64,000 nt of DNA, taken from Fusarium oxysporum f. sp. lycopersici 4287 (Eukaryota > Ascomycota > Sordariomycetes > Hypocreales > Nectriaceae). Shown here one piece after another: positions 10,515 to 21,550 of this stretch. Position numbers and translations under genes: made by a program. The notes under the pieces were generated by a model. It was not told the DNA's origin. It worked only from the letters and a program-made list of their open reading frames with translations, and did not search any database. Positions within the stretch are counted from its first letter, which is position 1, and each line of letters opens with the position of its first letter. The stretch is taken from positions 3,801,453-3,865,452 of the forward strand of contig NC_030993.1 in the NCBI RefSeq assembly GCF_000149955.1, written 5' to 3'.

Positions 10515-11036
10515 ATGAGACTCTCAAACATCCTCTCCCTCACCCTCGCCTTCATCGCTCCAGCCACCGTCCTCGCAGCCCCAGCAAACACCCTCCACCG
10601 CCGAGACTGCCCTTCAGTCGATACCATCCGCCAATGGATCCGCGACAACGCCAGCGTCGGCGAAAACACAATCTTCTACACCGCCGGCGCAAAGCAAGAA
10701 CAAGCCAAAGCCTTTGCCGAGCAAAAAGTCACAGACGGTAACTACTGGGGCAAAGTCTTTGACAACAACAAGTACCTCGACTGGATTGAAGAATGCGGCG
10801 AGGGTCCTGAGCAGGATAAGCTGTTTCCCCGAATGGGAGAAGCTCTTGCTAGGGAGTCTAGTGGAACGGCTTATGTGATCATGATCAAGGGCAATGCTAT
10901 TGCCAATTTTTGGAAGGATAATGAGTATCCTTATCTTGATGAGAATGGTGTCAAGATCATTGCTGTCAATGCTGAGAACTTTGATGATCAGAAGGATTAT
11001 AACGGTCAGCCTTTTAAGCGGGCTATTGAGTTCTAG
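10515..11036 (+). CDS. Secreted protein of unknown function with Kex2-type site (173 aa)
   Basis: Single exon. Residues 1-22 form a signal peptide (MRLSNILSLTLAFIAPATVLAA) and a dibasic HRRD site near residue 30 suggests propeptide cleavage. The mature protein has two cysteines (DCPS and EECGEG), a central region KQEQAKAFAEQK, and ends in KRAIEF. The upstream C-rich codon usage and TATA box suggest strong expression. No family was recognised; two widely spaced cysteines could make one disulfide. It may be an effector or an extracellular enzyme, which the sequence does not decide. Confidence 0.75.
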   Translation: MRLSNILSLTLAFIAPATVLAAPANTLHRRDCPSVDTIRQWIRDNASVGENTIFYTAGAKQEQAKAFAEQKVTDGNYWGKVFDNNKYLDWIEECGEGPEQDKLFPRMGEALARESSGTAYVIMIKGNAIANFWKDNEYPYLDENGVKIIAVNAENFDDQKDYNGQPFKRAIEF

Positions 11037-11926
11037 ATTGCAACCATTGGCACATTTAGTCAGAGAGCAGAGGCATTAAAGGAGATATGGAAATGGAGTT
11101 GATGGCAGGGACGATTGGCAGAAGTATTGTAGGACAGTCATTTAACTATCGCTGGCATACATAGTACACCTTAAGTATATATAGATAAACTAGGTCCTGT
11201 CAACAATACATTCAGAACAATTATAAGACCGCAGCAATTCATTAAATGACAATCCTTACAAGACCAAGGGTCAGTTCCTTCAATAGCGATTGGGTAAATG
11301 ATAGCATCATGACTCGCCAGTATCAGATCACTGTATCGTGTTTTGACCCCGCCTGCTTCTGTTCTTAAGGCTCAAGCTGTTGGTCCTCCCCTGTCTCGCG
11401 GATGCAGGATTCCCATCCCCACGGAGTCCAAAGTGTCCAACTGGGGGATGTAACCTTGCAGAAAGGATCAGAGATCCACCACTCTGCGTGGTCCAGCCAT
11501 TCACGTCCATCCGCAGAACGAGCTGTCACCTTTGGGTAGACCATCGCGGCGTACTTGACATATGTAATCAAAAGACATCAAACGCGTTTGGAGGTTTATT
11601 GGCCGTATGAGTCGTCTTTAAGGACTGGCTCCAATCGCAATCGCAACGGTTTGGAGATGAACCTTGAACTGTGAGATTGCTCTTTGAAAATGCATGACGT
11701 GAAAATGATACAGTGACATATGCTGGCTTTCGGCGCAGCACTTGGCATAGAAATACCTCGTTTCTTCAGGGTTTATTCGCAAATCAGACCACGAGCGGAT
11801 AAAGTGCCAGGATCAAACCAACAGTCAACATGTCTCAAAAGCCGACGACCCCGCCCGTACCCTCAACATGCCATTTGACCTCTCTATCTGCACGACTATC
11901 ACCAGCAGGAAATTGAGGTGCACAAG
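11037..11926. other. Intergenic region, no gene seen
   Basis: Holds the 3' flank of the secreted protein gene and the promoter of the methyltransferase gene. Overlapping 60-76-codon ORFs on both strands are unsupported. Confidence 0.5.
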
Positions 11927-13478
11927 ATGGCGAATGACAAATCCAAGAGTTCCTCGCCAGCTGCAGAGCAATCACCTCCTCGAGATGCTGATAGCCCTGA
12001 AGAGGCTCTTCTCGTAAGTGGGAGGACGGAGAGGAACGATCGGCCAGGCTAGCATTGACCTCGACCATTAGGAAGCGGGTGATGACGACTCAGCACTTGG
12101 AGTTGTAAGTTCTCAGGCCCCATCTTGGTAGCAATGGTAACTCAATGACTGTATTAAGACCGATGATGAGTTATCGACCGCGTCTTTGCGCTCCAGTATT
12201 TACGAATACCATATGATCAATGGTCGCGGATATCATAAAGATGAGAGTAAGTGATAATCTGATCGTGTATCTTGTCTCTAATTAATTTATAATTATAGAA
12301 TACTGGCTTCCTAGTGATCAAGTAAAACCTCCCATCCTTTTCGCTACTATGTCTTTGCTAACATACTCCCAGAATGAATCAGAACGCCTAGGTAAACATT
12401 TCCAGCCTCTTCCTACAAGTTTGAAGCTGACAATAACGCAACAGATCTCCAGAACCACCAGCTCCTTTTAACTTTTGGCGGCAAGAGGTACTTCTCTCCC
12501 AACGCTGACACAGCAAAGCGAGTCCTTGATGTCGGAACTGGCACGGGAATTTGGGCGGTCGAGTTTGGTATGTTGAAGCGTTCCTCGTGTTGAACAAGAG
12601 GCTAAGTGCGATATCGGTTGAAGCCGATGAACATCCCCACGCTGAGGTAAGATTAGCTATGTAATTGTCTTGGGTAGACTCCTGATCGCAATAGGTCTTT
12701 GGTATCGATATTGCTCCTATACAGCCAGACTTGTAAGTATCTGACCTTAAGAGTCCAAGTATTCCTCTGATGGCATCCCAGCGTCCCTCCCAACTGCACC
12801 TTTGAGATCGACGATGCCGAGAAGGAATGGACGTGGACTAAGCCCTTCGACTATATCTTCGTCCGTCTCATGGTCGGCAGCATAGCAGACTGGGACAAGC
12901 TGATCCGCCAATGCTACGAGTACACCACTCCACACCCAAGGTCTCCGCTCCCCTCACTAACAGCATCCAGGAACTTGGAACCCGGAGGCTGGGTCGAAGT
13001 CATCGACCCAGTATTCCCCGCCAAATCCGAAGACGGAACCCTCAAGCCTGACTCACCCTTACACCGATGGGACGAACTAACCGCCAAAGGCGCCTTAGCT
13101 CTCGGTCGTCCCTTTGACGAAGGCGTGAACCACGAAAAGCGTCTTAAAGGAGCCGGCTTCGTCAACGTCACGCGCAAGGCGTTTAAATGGCCTACCAACA
13201 CTTGGCCAAAGGATCCAAAGTTCAAGGAGATTGGGCTCTGGACCCTTGCTAATATCGAGAGGAATCTTGAGACTATTAGTAGCTTTTTGTTGAGGCAGGG
13301 ACTTGGGATGAGTCAAGAGGAGATATTAGTGTTTATTGCGGAGGTTAGGGCTGAGATGAGAAATTTGAAGGTCCATGCTTATTGGGAGGTGTAAGTGCAG
13401 TCGATGCTATGTGTTGATAGAACTGACTGGTTATGTAGGTTTGTTGTTACTGGGCAGAAGCCAGAGGAGCAGGCCTAA
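11927..13478 (+). CDS. LaeA-like SAM-dependent methyltransferase with ten short introns
   Basis: Start at 11927 (MANDKSKSSSPAAEQ). Splicing at ten GT-AG introns gives about 345 residues. The order is a disordered acidic N-terminus, SSIYEYHMINGRGYH, KYWLPSDQNESERLDLQNH, SAM motif I VLDVGTGTGIWAVEF, the acidic loop ADEHPHAEVFGIDIAPIQPD, then FDYIFVRLMVGSIADW, CYENLEPGGWVEV and the C-terminal YWEV-FVVTGQKPEEQA. These blocks define the fungal TAM/LaeA-like class-I methyltransferases. LaeA itself is a nuclear regulator of secondary metabolism; most paralogues, probably including this one, have unknown substrates. One intron near 12917-12969 uses donor GTACAC and can also be read through in frame, so its removal is inferred from the conserved ENLEPGGW join. 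Confidence 0.85.
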
Positions 13479-13708
13479 GAGTAGGCACATCAGTTCAAGA
13501 GTACAGATATCGGAACGCGGATTTCTTCATGGTTCGAAATAGGCTCACAGATATGGACGCATTTCTTAACAGGTAAATTACTCGATATATAACATGTGAT
13601 CAAAGCAAACACCTGAAAACGTTATTATTCCTATTGCATTAACGAGTAACTCCGTGAACTCGAGGTATGAGGGTAATAATAGAAAGACTCCGAGCCTAAC
13701 ATAACAGT

Positions 13709-14569
13709 CTAAGGCGTCGCACCAGCCATCAAATTCGTCCTCTCCTCCCTCTTCGCCTGCTTCAACGTCCTCACCCGCTGAATACTCTGCCACTTCTTCT
13801 CCCGCCTTTTATCCCTCAGACACATGCCCACCAAAACCGCCATGCATCCCGCAATAAGCGCCCCAAAGAAAGTCGCTACGATAATACCTTCAGTTCCAAT
13901 GTCATTATGCTGTTCCATGCAGACTGTCGCGCCAGAGTCGGGGTGGATCTCGCAGAAGAGGCCGGGGGCGCAGGTGCTGGATGTCATGCGGTTGGTGATG
14001 CATGATGCGCTTTCGGTGCGGCCGTCGGTTGTTATGGAGCATACTACGCTGGTTGAGACTGTTGTGCTATAGCATGATGCGCCGGGCTCGGTGGCCGTGA
14101 TGCTGCTGCTTGATGTAGAGGTTGAGTCGGTCGATGATTCGGTGGAGGTTGATTCAACGGTTGATGAGGATTCTTGGGTAGTTGTTTCTTGCGTTGTAGA
14201 CTCTTCGGTCGTCGACGTGGGCTCGTCAGTCGTCGTGGGTTTGTCCTCCGTTGTAGTAGTCTTCTCTTCCGTCGTGGTCGATTCGTCTGTTATAGTCTCT
14301 TCGGTTTTTTGAGTCTCCGATTTTGTTTCCGTCGTTTCCGACGAATCCGTATCTTGTCGCCGAACCCATTGTCGCCATCGCTGCACTAACGGCCCCTTCT
14401 CCCATGGATCTTGCTGCACCTTCTGCGCATTGAGAGGAGCTTCGTGGCCACGGTTTATAGCGGTCGGTGCATCGTAGTACGACGGATCGGGCGGTACGTC
14501 ATTTTGCTGATGGCCCGCGACCAGTAAAGCGGGCAGGGCAAAGAATGGGGTTAGGGAAAGGAAGCGCAT
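13709..14569 (-). CDS. Mucin-like single-pass membrane protein (286 aa)
   Basis: Intronless. It has a signal peptide (MRFLSLTPFFALPALLVAG), a dibasic site WVRRQD near residue 70, then about 90 residues almost entirely Ser, Thr and Glu (STTTEEKTTTTED type), which should be heavily O-glycosylated. A cysteine-containing segment (GASCYST...CSITTDGR...SCITN...CAPGLFCEIH...VCME) follows, then one transmembrane helix (about IIVATFFGALIAGCMAVLVG) and a basic cytoplasmic tail (LRDKRREKKWQ). The layout resembles cell-wall stress sensors of the Mid2/Wsc type, but no WSC domain is visible. The family is not recognised. Confidence 0.75.
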   Translation of the reverse strand: MRFLSLTPFFALPALLVAGHQQNDVPPDPSYYDAPTAINRGHEAPLNAQKVQQDPWEKGPLVQRWRQWVRRQDTDSSETTETKSETQKTEETITDESTTTEEKTTTTEDKPTTTDEPTSTTEESTTQETTTQESSSTVESTSTESSTDSTSTSSSSITATEPGASCYSTTVSTSVVCSITTDGRTESASCITNRMTSSTCAPGLFCEIHPDSGATVCMEQHNDIGTEGIIVATFFGALIAGCMAVLVGMCLRDKRREKKWQSIQRVRTLKQAKREERTNLMAGATP

Positions 14570-15537
14570 GCTGAAATTGCAAGAATAAATGACAGAACGA
14601 AAGAGGAAATGATTAAAGTTTTAAGTTTAAGAGCCTGTTGAGATGGCAGAAAAAGGTTTGCAGAAAGATGAAATGTTTTTTTTTTGTTGCGTGATAGCGG
14701 AGATATTATCTCGTATTACCATGTTACTATAAAAAGAACTCTGGCCGCGCGTAGCCAGCTCAGGTCGTTCCACAAGACGGCGATCAGTAGCACAGCCGCA
14801 AATTCATTGGATTAAATCGCGTAAGCTGACACATATATCGCAAGATTACGAGCTATACCACAGCCAAAGAGTGACAGGCTGTTCAATCAATTTTCTGTAT
14901 ATCCGACCGTTTGTTTCGAATTTCCCTTTCGGCTTAGTTGAAGGTGTCACGGGCTTAGCAAGGTGATACCGTTGACCGTTCTGGCTGGAGTTTCTTAAAA
15001 TAGGCGAACTAATCAGTGGCGTTTGAGCTGGGGGGTCTAAACGGCATGACGTCAAATTGTAAGGTAAATGAGCACGTAGAAATCTAATAGCAAACTGGAA
15101 ATCCAACAAAGGATATATCCAGACTGATTTTATTTGCGCAATGGGCAACGCCGTACTCAAAATATTAAGTTCGATGCTTGCGACTACACTCTAGTCAACG
15201 CCCAACGGTGATGGCGAATACCGGCCTAGAGATAGGACAAGACATTGGGACCTTGAAGCTGCAGGCTGATCATCCTCTCCAATATCAATCAATTGCTTCC
15301 CCTGCCGTCTGTTAGCACTGTTCCGAACTGCCGATTAATTAACAGACCGTTCCCCTAGGTTGCGCCAGTTTCCTACGTGGTTATGACGACAATAGGGGAA
15401 GTTAATATAAATAAATAGTGATTTTCCAATTTAGTATAGATGCTAGGAGAATTATCTGAAGCGAGATTATACAATCCCATTGCTTTTCAATTTAAACCAG
15501 TGCTTCACATTCCTTCATCAGCAATGCGTAGTCATCC
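14570..15537. other. Intergenic region with a diverged dispersed repeat
   Basis: Contains the promoter of the mucin-like gene and a repeat copy at 15237-15366. A 104-codon minus ORF (14846-15160) has no recognisable features. Confidence 0.45.
15237..15366. repeat. Dispersed repeat, copy 1
   Basis: This stretch aligns in the same orientation with 19084-19217: both share GACATTG, AAGCTGCAGGCTG, an AATYAATTGCTT block and an AACTGC-GRTTRATTAAC-GACC tail, with scattered substitutions. No coding capacity is seen; it could be a decayed MITE or LTR fragment. Confidence 0.6.
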
Positions 15538-17641
15538 TTAGCTGGACATACTGCCGCTACTATAGTCAGAGTCTCCCGTCGAACAAGTCCACTCTGATTC
15601 TGAATCTTCTGTAACGTTGACATGCGGATCAAGAGCATTAGTCCACAAGCCAAGAAGTCTGCCCAGGCCTGTGCCGATTGTGTCCGGGTCAGGAGACCAT
15701 GAGTCGGAGAGTCGAAGCAGCTTCTCCATCTCGCCGTGAATTTGTTTCATAGTCGGCGAAGCACAAGTATATGCCGACGAACTGTCAGAAGTAGTAGTGT
15801 TTGCAGAAGGAAGGTTACCACTAGGACCAGTATTCATAGGACGAATGATTTTAGGTGGAATACGACCCTGAGGATTGGAAACGAATCCTGGCCAGCCTGG
15901 TGGTATGCCAATACCAACAAGTTGAATATTCAAAGTCATGCCAGGACGGCGTAGTGATTCCCACGCTTCATGTAAAATGACGGTTCCATCATCGGTACAG
16001 AAAACATACTTTCCTTCTTTCATGCTTGATGCCGTGGCGAGTCCCCAGTTGAGGCTAGAGAGTCTTTTATGCAACAACTGCGGTTAAAATAAATCAGCAG
16101 GTGCTAAAAGCTTAATTATATCCTTAACTCACATCAAGATTCTTGTATGCTTCATACGGGAAGGTGAGCTTTCTACCCGAGTGTGGTTCAAAAACGTGTA
16201 TGGGCTCTACCTCATCACCGAGTCGGAAGAAAAGAGAGATGGAAGCATCAGCCTGAACAGCAGCCTCGGACCTTCTACCGTTAAGGTGTTTGAATGAAGG
16301 ACTGGCGATTGACATGGCAATCCAAGTTCGTTCCCTAGGGCTTGATTGTTTGGCAGCATCGATACCCTCATCGATTCGTTGGCGGACACGTTGATCGAGT
16401 GAGTCATATTGCTCGAGGAGCTCTGGACGCTTTCTCCACCTGGACTTGGAGGTCACCTGTGAGAGCGCGGACCTCACATGTTTGTCGTCTAGTTCAAGCC
16501 GTTTGAACGTCTTACTTGGGACGCTATTGAAATGGGCGCCAAGATCGATTTGCCAAACCTCAAGGTCTTGATCCTTCCATTCATCGTGCGATCCTGGCAT
16601 GAGAATTCGTTTGATCCAGTTTCTGGTAGCAGTGATCAGACTTGAGCCGTGTTCTTTGATCGGCTCTTGATCGATTTGCGTTGGTTTGCTGGTGGTCTCC
16701 GCGGTGGTATCAGCCGATACCTTAGTGTCCTTGGGCAGTTCTAACGCCGGAGTTTGAGTGATTGGCATGGTTTCAACAGGTTTGATCTCTTCAACCTTTG
16801 TGTCAAGCGCAATGGTAGGTGTACTGCAAAATACCTTAGCGTCAGTCCAACTCAAATATCTTTGTCGCCTAAAATAACGGAAACACTTTTAAAAGGTGCT
16901 TTACCTTGAAACAGTGCAAGTGCTGTTAACATCTGCCAAGGAAACGTTGCTACAAGGTAGTGGTGGAGTAATGATGGTCCATTTGGCCACCTTCTTGGAC
17001 CAATATTTGTAGTGACTTGCTCGTTGACTGGCCACTTGTTCTGCAAGCTGTCGGATTGTATGCTCTGTCTCAAAGCTTCCTGGGACTCGAGTGTGCGCCC
17101 TAGTAGCATCATCAAGTTAGCAAAGATATCATAGGAGGATGATCCGAGCTTACCGCATCTGGTACTGCGCGATACTGCCTAAAAGATAGCGCAGCATGAG
17201 TTCAAACTTGTTTTGGGTCAACCGGTGCCGAAAATACCTGAGTTGAAGCTCGAGCAGCTCCCAAGACTCATAGCGCCAGACATTGGTGTGAGCGATGCAA
17301 TACAGATACTTTCCTGTTTCCTCCCGCGGGATCTCGTTGATCTCCTTGTCGCCAACAACACTCTCTGTCTGTCGTACCAACATGATCAAAATACCGATGT
17401 AGATCTTTTCGCACGTGGCTGTTAGGCGCGTGATGTCTTCCAGGCATAGCTTTGTGAAGGCATCTGCATTCTCTTGAATCAGATCGTCAACTTTTGTCAA
17501 TGTCAAGGCTGTTGAGTTGATTAAATTGATCAGCTTGGGAAGACTTTGTCGGGCTCTTCTGTTGGCTTCGGAGTGTACTTGTAGGGAGCTTGCAAGACTG
17601 AGGCCTAGCTTGGCGACAGGCTTAATACCGTTGTGGGCCAT
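15538..17641 (-). CDS. Fungal protein with N-terminal helical domain and C-terminal ubiquitin-like domain (637 aa)
   Basis: Exons 17154-17641, 16905-17099, 16133-16823 and 15538-16077 join in frame to 637 residues. The N-terminus (about 1-160; LGLSLASSLQVHSEANRRA onward) is a helical domain like those heading fungal STAND or NLR-like proteins. The middle is Pro/Thr-rich. The region around 465-545 (EPIHVFEPHSGRKLTFPYEA, then KYVFCTDDGTVILHEAWESL, then RPGMTLNIQLVG) matches the ubiquitin-like domain frequent in such fungal proteins, where a conserved hydrophobic/aromatic core mimics ubiquitin. No NB-ARC or NACHT domain is present, so it is not a complete NLR. A role in heterokaryon incompatibility or innate-immunity-like signalling is only an analogy. 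Confidence 0.7.
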
Positions 17642-19879
17642 GGTTCAACAAGGACCAGTGTGGCAATAAGAAAGGAAGGAGAATCTAGAAAATAGTTCAA
17701 TGTCCTCTCGCTTTATTAAAATCAGGCTGCGTGTTGAAAGCACGCCATTGTACCCGTATTCTTATCATTACCCCTCAATACGTGAATCAGTGTAGCCAAT
17801 GATCAAAGTTGTTGGTTGCACTTCTGCCTCACGTGGCTCTAGGACTATTAAACAACGTGTCATACATAAGCCACCATTGTAACGATTGGCATTTGGGTAA
17901 CTAATTTGCTGCAGTAAGACGCATCTGGAAGAAACCTTGACCGCTCCTTGCGGGGTTAAAACGTATCTCCACGGTGATTTAGATGGTAGTGAGAGAGTCC
18001 TCTAGAAACGGATGACCTAGGGTCTGAACTGCACTTTTGCAGTGGGTAATGTAGATGACTCTATATTGGAATTTAATTGGCGATTATACGTAGGTACCTT
18101 GAAGGATTCGACAACTGATTAGAGAGCAAACCGAATGGCTCCTGAACTCGCTTTGTCTCGTTCTGTGCGCAGCCTGGTCTCTTGGGGGATGACAGATAAC
18201 AAGCTATTTTTTGCACTATGCGATCTCCTTTTGTGCTAAGAGCTTGGAAATATCATTGTTCTCGATAAATTTATAACAAAGGATTAAATCTAATTATTTC
18301 TAGTTCGCTCAAGGATTTATTAAAGCCTCAATAAACGCTATGTATCTATCATAATCGTAAGTCATCTCTACCATTTTCATCGCATCTCCCATACACTACC
18401 TCCGTCTATACTTGGTCATCAACAGCTGCTGTCCCGATGCTCTTATCCTGAGGCCCTCCAGTACCAAAATCTCCACATATCGTTGTCTTCCGACGACCCA
18501 TACGATCAAGTGCAGGAGGGGGAGGATAGCCCCAACCATGAACATGATTTGGATAAACCCTCCGATCGGAGGACATCATCACGGTACTTCTTTTAGGCTG
18601 TGAATGCCCAGTATACCCCGTTGGATTCTCCTCGTACGTTTCTCGCGAGAAGCCCGCCTCGGGAACAGTCGCATCCGGTGCTACACGATAACGTAACATG
18701 GAACTATACTTGTCGCAGATATGATCGAGTGTGCCTACTCTCCTGTAAATTTGAGGTTCGTCTTTATTACCACCACCACTGCCGTTTACTGCTACTTTCT
18801 CCAGAAAGAGACAAGCAAGTCGTCGTCGGCAGTTATACTCAAATTACGCCCACTCGTCCACAGTCGTAAAAAGGGCGTAGCACTCGAACTCCTGAGACGA
18901 CTAGCTGAGGAGGCTGTCTGTGGTTATGCGGAATGGTTGTCTCTCATCATCATCATCCCAATCCACGCCGAACTGTCGCCAGCAAAAGCTCCAGGGTAGC
19001 TACATCTTTCTTTTTAGTCAAGGACCTTGAGCTGAAAGATGTAAAGGCCGCCCATTCTAGCACAGCTCGACTTATAGGGTATAACGAGACATTGATGCTA
19101 CCAAGCTGCAGGCTGTTCATTCTCTGCAACGTTAATTAATTGCTTCGCGTACCATTCATTTCCCAGCTCCGTTTTGAACTGCTGGTTGATTAACCGACCA
19201 TTTCACAACAGGTTTACCTGACCAGGATCAAGTCTCCACTTCTCAGCCCGAAAGCCGACTTATCCTACAAAGCGTGCATGGTCATTTTTATATTGTCTCT
19301 CGGCTACATCGGCTGTACCGGCTTTGGATAGTACTATACTGAAATCATGGGGTAGCAGCATCTAGGTTGTTCTTGATACCGGCCTAGCCGAGTAAAAGTA
19401 TCTGGACCGTTCTTTGGTGAGGAGGCATCAGTCATCGTCATGGAAGCGCTGTAGGACGTTCATAACCCCGCGAAAGCAGGGGTCAAGCTACGAATAGCTG
19501 CATCGATCGGGCAATTGAAGCGAGTCACCAGGCTCGTTCATGCATAAATTAAAATTGTCGGACTTATGATGCATGTCGCGTGGCCTACGGTAGTCAGTGA
19601 TTAACGGATCTGGCGGCAGACCATAGGCTCAACTCGCCTGTCCACCCGCCCCCTAACAGTTGCACGGGAGACCTAACTAAAGCCAGTCTGGGCAAGGGTG
19701 ATTCTATTATAAAGAATGACATAATTGCAAGTCGCCATTCGAACCCTCATACTACTCACTGGGGCTATACATAAACCGTTGTTTCCCCTTGAGCAGTGTC
19801 CTTTGGCGTTAACTCGGCGGAGAAGTTGGTGTTTCATATATCTTTACCTAACTGACATCTTTTAATCACAACTTTAGAT
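17642..19879. other. Long intergenic region with a second dispersed-repeat copy
   Basis: About 2.2 kb without a supported gene. A minus-strand frame without start codon is open at about 18406-18840; it is GC-normal but unrecognised. The repeat copy is at 19084-19217. The right end is the promoter of the Zn2Cys6 gene at 19880. Confidence 0.4.
19084..19217. repeat. Dispersed repeat, copy 2
   Basis: Diverged direct copy of 15237-15366, about 3.8 kb away; see the shared blocks noted there. The copies bracket the ubiquitin-like-domain gene. Confidence 0.6.
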
Positions 19880-20985
19880 ATGGCTCGCTGTCGACGGTTT
19901 TCTTCCCGCGGAAGTCTAGAGGAAGACACTGCTTCTGCCCGCACGCCAATGGCGCAGCATTGCCATACATTTAAGCGTAGATCCGCCAGGACCGCACCCA
20001 GACATGGCAATACTAGCATGAAAGAGTCAATGACGGACAAGTCGCAGAAGAAGGTTCGTAAGGCATGTGTGAGATGCAGAATGAAGAAGACCAAGGTAAG
20101 CCATCAAACTCCGAATTATACGAAAATCAACGTGGAGCTCATAGATATAACAGTGCGATGGTAACATCCCTTGCAGAAGATGCAAGGATGACCAGAAGAT
20201 TTGCACAGCCAGCGCTAGAAGAGCCATTACCTTCAAACAGACTCCTAGAGGGTAACTGATGTGCCTCTCCCAGCTCTCATCGGCATATCGCTAACGGCAG
20301 ATTCAGATACGCCGAGGTACTGGAGCAGTCCCAGTACATCTTGATAGAAACTGTCTGCAAGCTATATGGTATGGTCAGGAACTCACAGCCTTGGAAGTTG
20401 GCTGAGCCTCAGCTCAATGAACACGGCCAACCCGTCGCCCAACACATCGCGAAGCTCTTGGGCTGCGTTCCACCAAACAGCGAGATCGATCTCCCAGTGC
20501 AATCCGTCTTTCCCGAAGATGCAGACAGCATGGAGGAGCTGTATCGCGAGCTGGAAGAACATGAGAGATCTGAAGCTGCATCCACGCCGAGCCTTGCAAG
20601 AGACAAGGAGTTGACCTGCGACGAAACTGCGATATCGGAATCACAAGACTCAGATATTGAACTTCCCTACTATGCGGTCGATTGTAGCACACAGGGTACC
20701 GTGAATCTACCGCTCCAGACTGGGAGTAATGACCTGGATTTTGGGGGGGCTGCAGCCGCTGACATGTACGGAAATACACTGTTTCCCGATACTCCGCTCT
20801 CACCTTTCACATGGTCCAGCTACAACGCCGGGTACAGCGACTTGACAATGTGTCTTCTGCAAAAGGTCGGCGTAATGCAGGGTAATGGCATGCTCCAACA
20901 GGGTCTGTTAGGACCTGAGTTTGATAGCACGGAGCCATACATCCTGTCTGGCGATCTAGAGAGGAGATATAGAAGGGTACAATGA
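19880..20985 (+). CDS. Zn2Cys6 transcription factor (332 aa)
   Basis: Exons 19880-20095, 20154-20251 and 20301-20985. The first splice rebuilds the zinc cluster ACVRCRMKKTKCDG-NIPCRRCKDDQKIC, all six cysteines present. A basic N-terminal extension of about 60 residues precedes the cluster, which is unusual because the cluster is more often near residue 10-30. Downstream are LEQSQYILIETVCKLY and an acidic region (MEELYRELEEHERSEA, DSDIELPYY), a possible activation domain. No fungal_trans middle homology region is visible, so this belongs to the short class of such factors. Nuclear location and DNA binding are inferred from the zinc cluster. Its targets are unknown. Confidence 0.85.
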
Positions 20986-21550
20986 GCCATAGACCTTAGA
21001 ATACAATGGAATGCAAAGTTAGAAATGACCATACAGTTCATAGTATGTAATGTCTATTAATTGCAATCTCAAAGACTTGGTCTCTGGCGTGTTTCTGCTG
21101 TTTTCATCGAGCATCCAATGCGCTGTCGCAAACATGACTGTCCGCATCGCGAACGGATGCTAACCATACATTTGTGATCACAATTGGGAAAAGTAAGGCA
21201 CGAGTTACCTTGAACTAGGATAGTGGCAAAATTGTGGTTCGCCCTGCCCAGTCGGCTACAAGGCTAACACAAGCTTAAACCTGCAAACAACAGTCTAGGT
21301 CACAGCTTACAATACCTAATTGTGACATGAATGTGAACCGGATTTATTGCAAAAGGGTATATGCATCGCCACGTATTTTTATGCTATTAATCACCACATC
21401 GTCACCATGAGCGCCTACCCCCCAAACCTGTAAAGACCGGCTCGCATGCCTGATGCCTCTTCAACTTGCAAGAAAAACATCATTATGAAAAACAGAGAAA
21501 TCGCCTCATCTAACAGATAGCCGCTGGTGATTTATCTGCGTCTGCCTCTA
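20986..21550. other. Intergenic region between convergent genes, nothing seen
   Basis: 3' flanks of the Zn2Cys6 gene (plus) and arrestin-like gene (minus). No ORF, repeat or RNA signature was noticed. Confidence 0.5.

Noticed and set aside
16852..17115. Alternative frame MMMLLGRTLESQ in the ubiquitin-like-domain gene.
   Set aside because: The frame read as RAHTRVPGSFETEH joins correctly to both neighbouring exons and has no stop; the other frame does not.
18035..18060. GCAGTGGGTAATG resembling the start of a mimp terminal inverted repeat.
   Set aside because: Only the first eight or so bases agree and no matching inverted partner is nearby.
18406..18840. Minus-strand frame of about 145 codons without start, ending VDDQV.
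   Set aside because: No start codon, no splice arrangement found, no recognised domain, and plus-strand ORFs overlap it; could be chance in GC-normal DNA.
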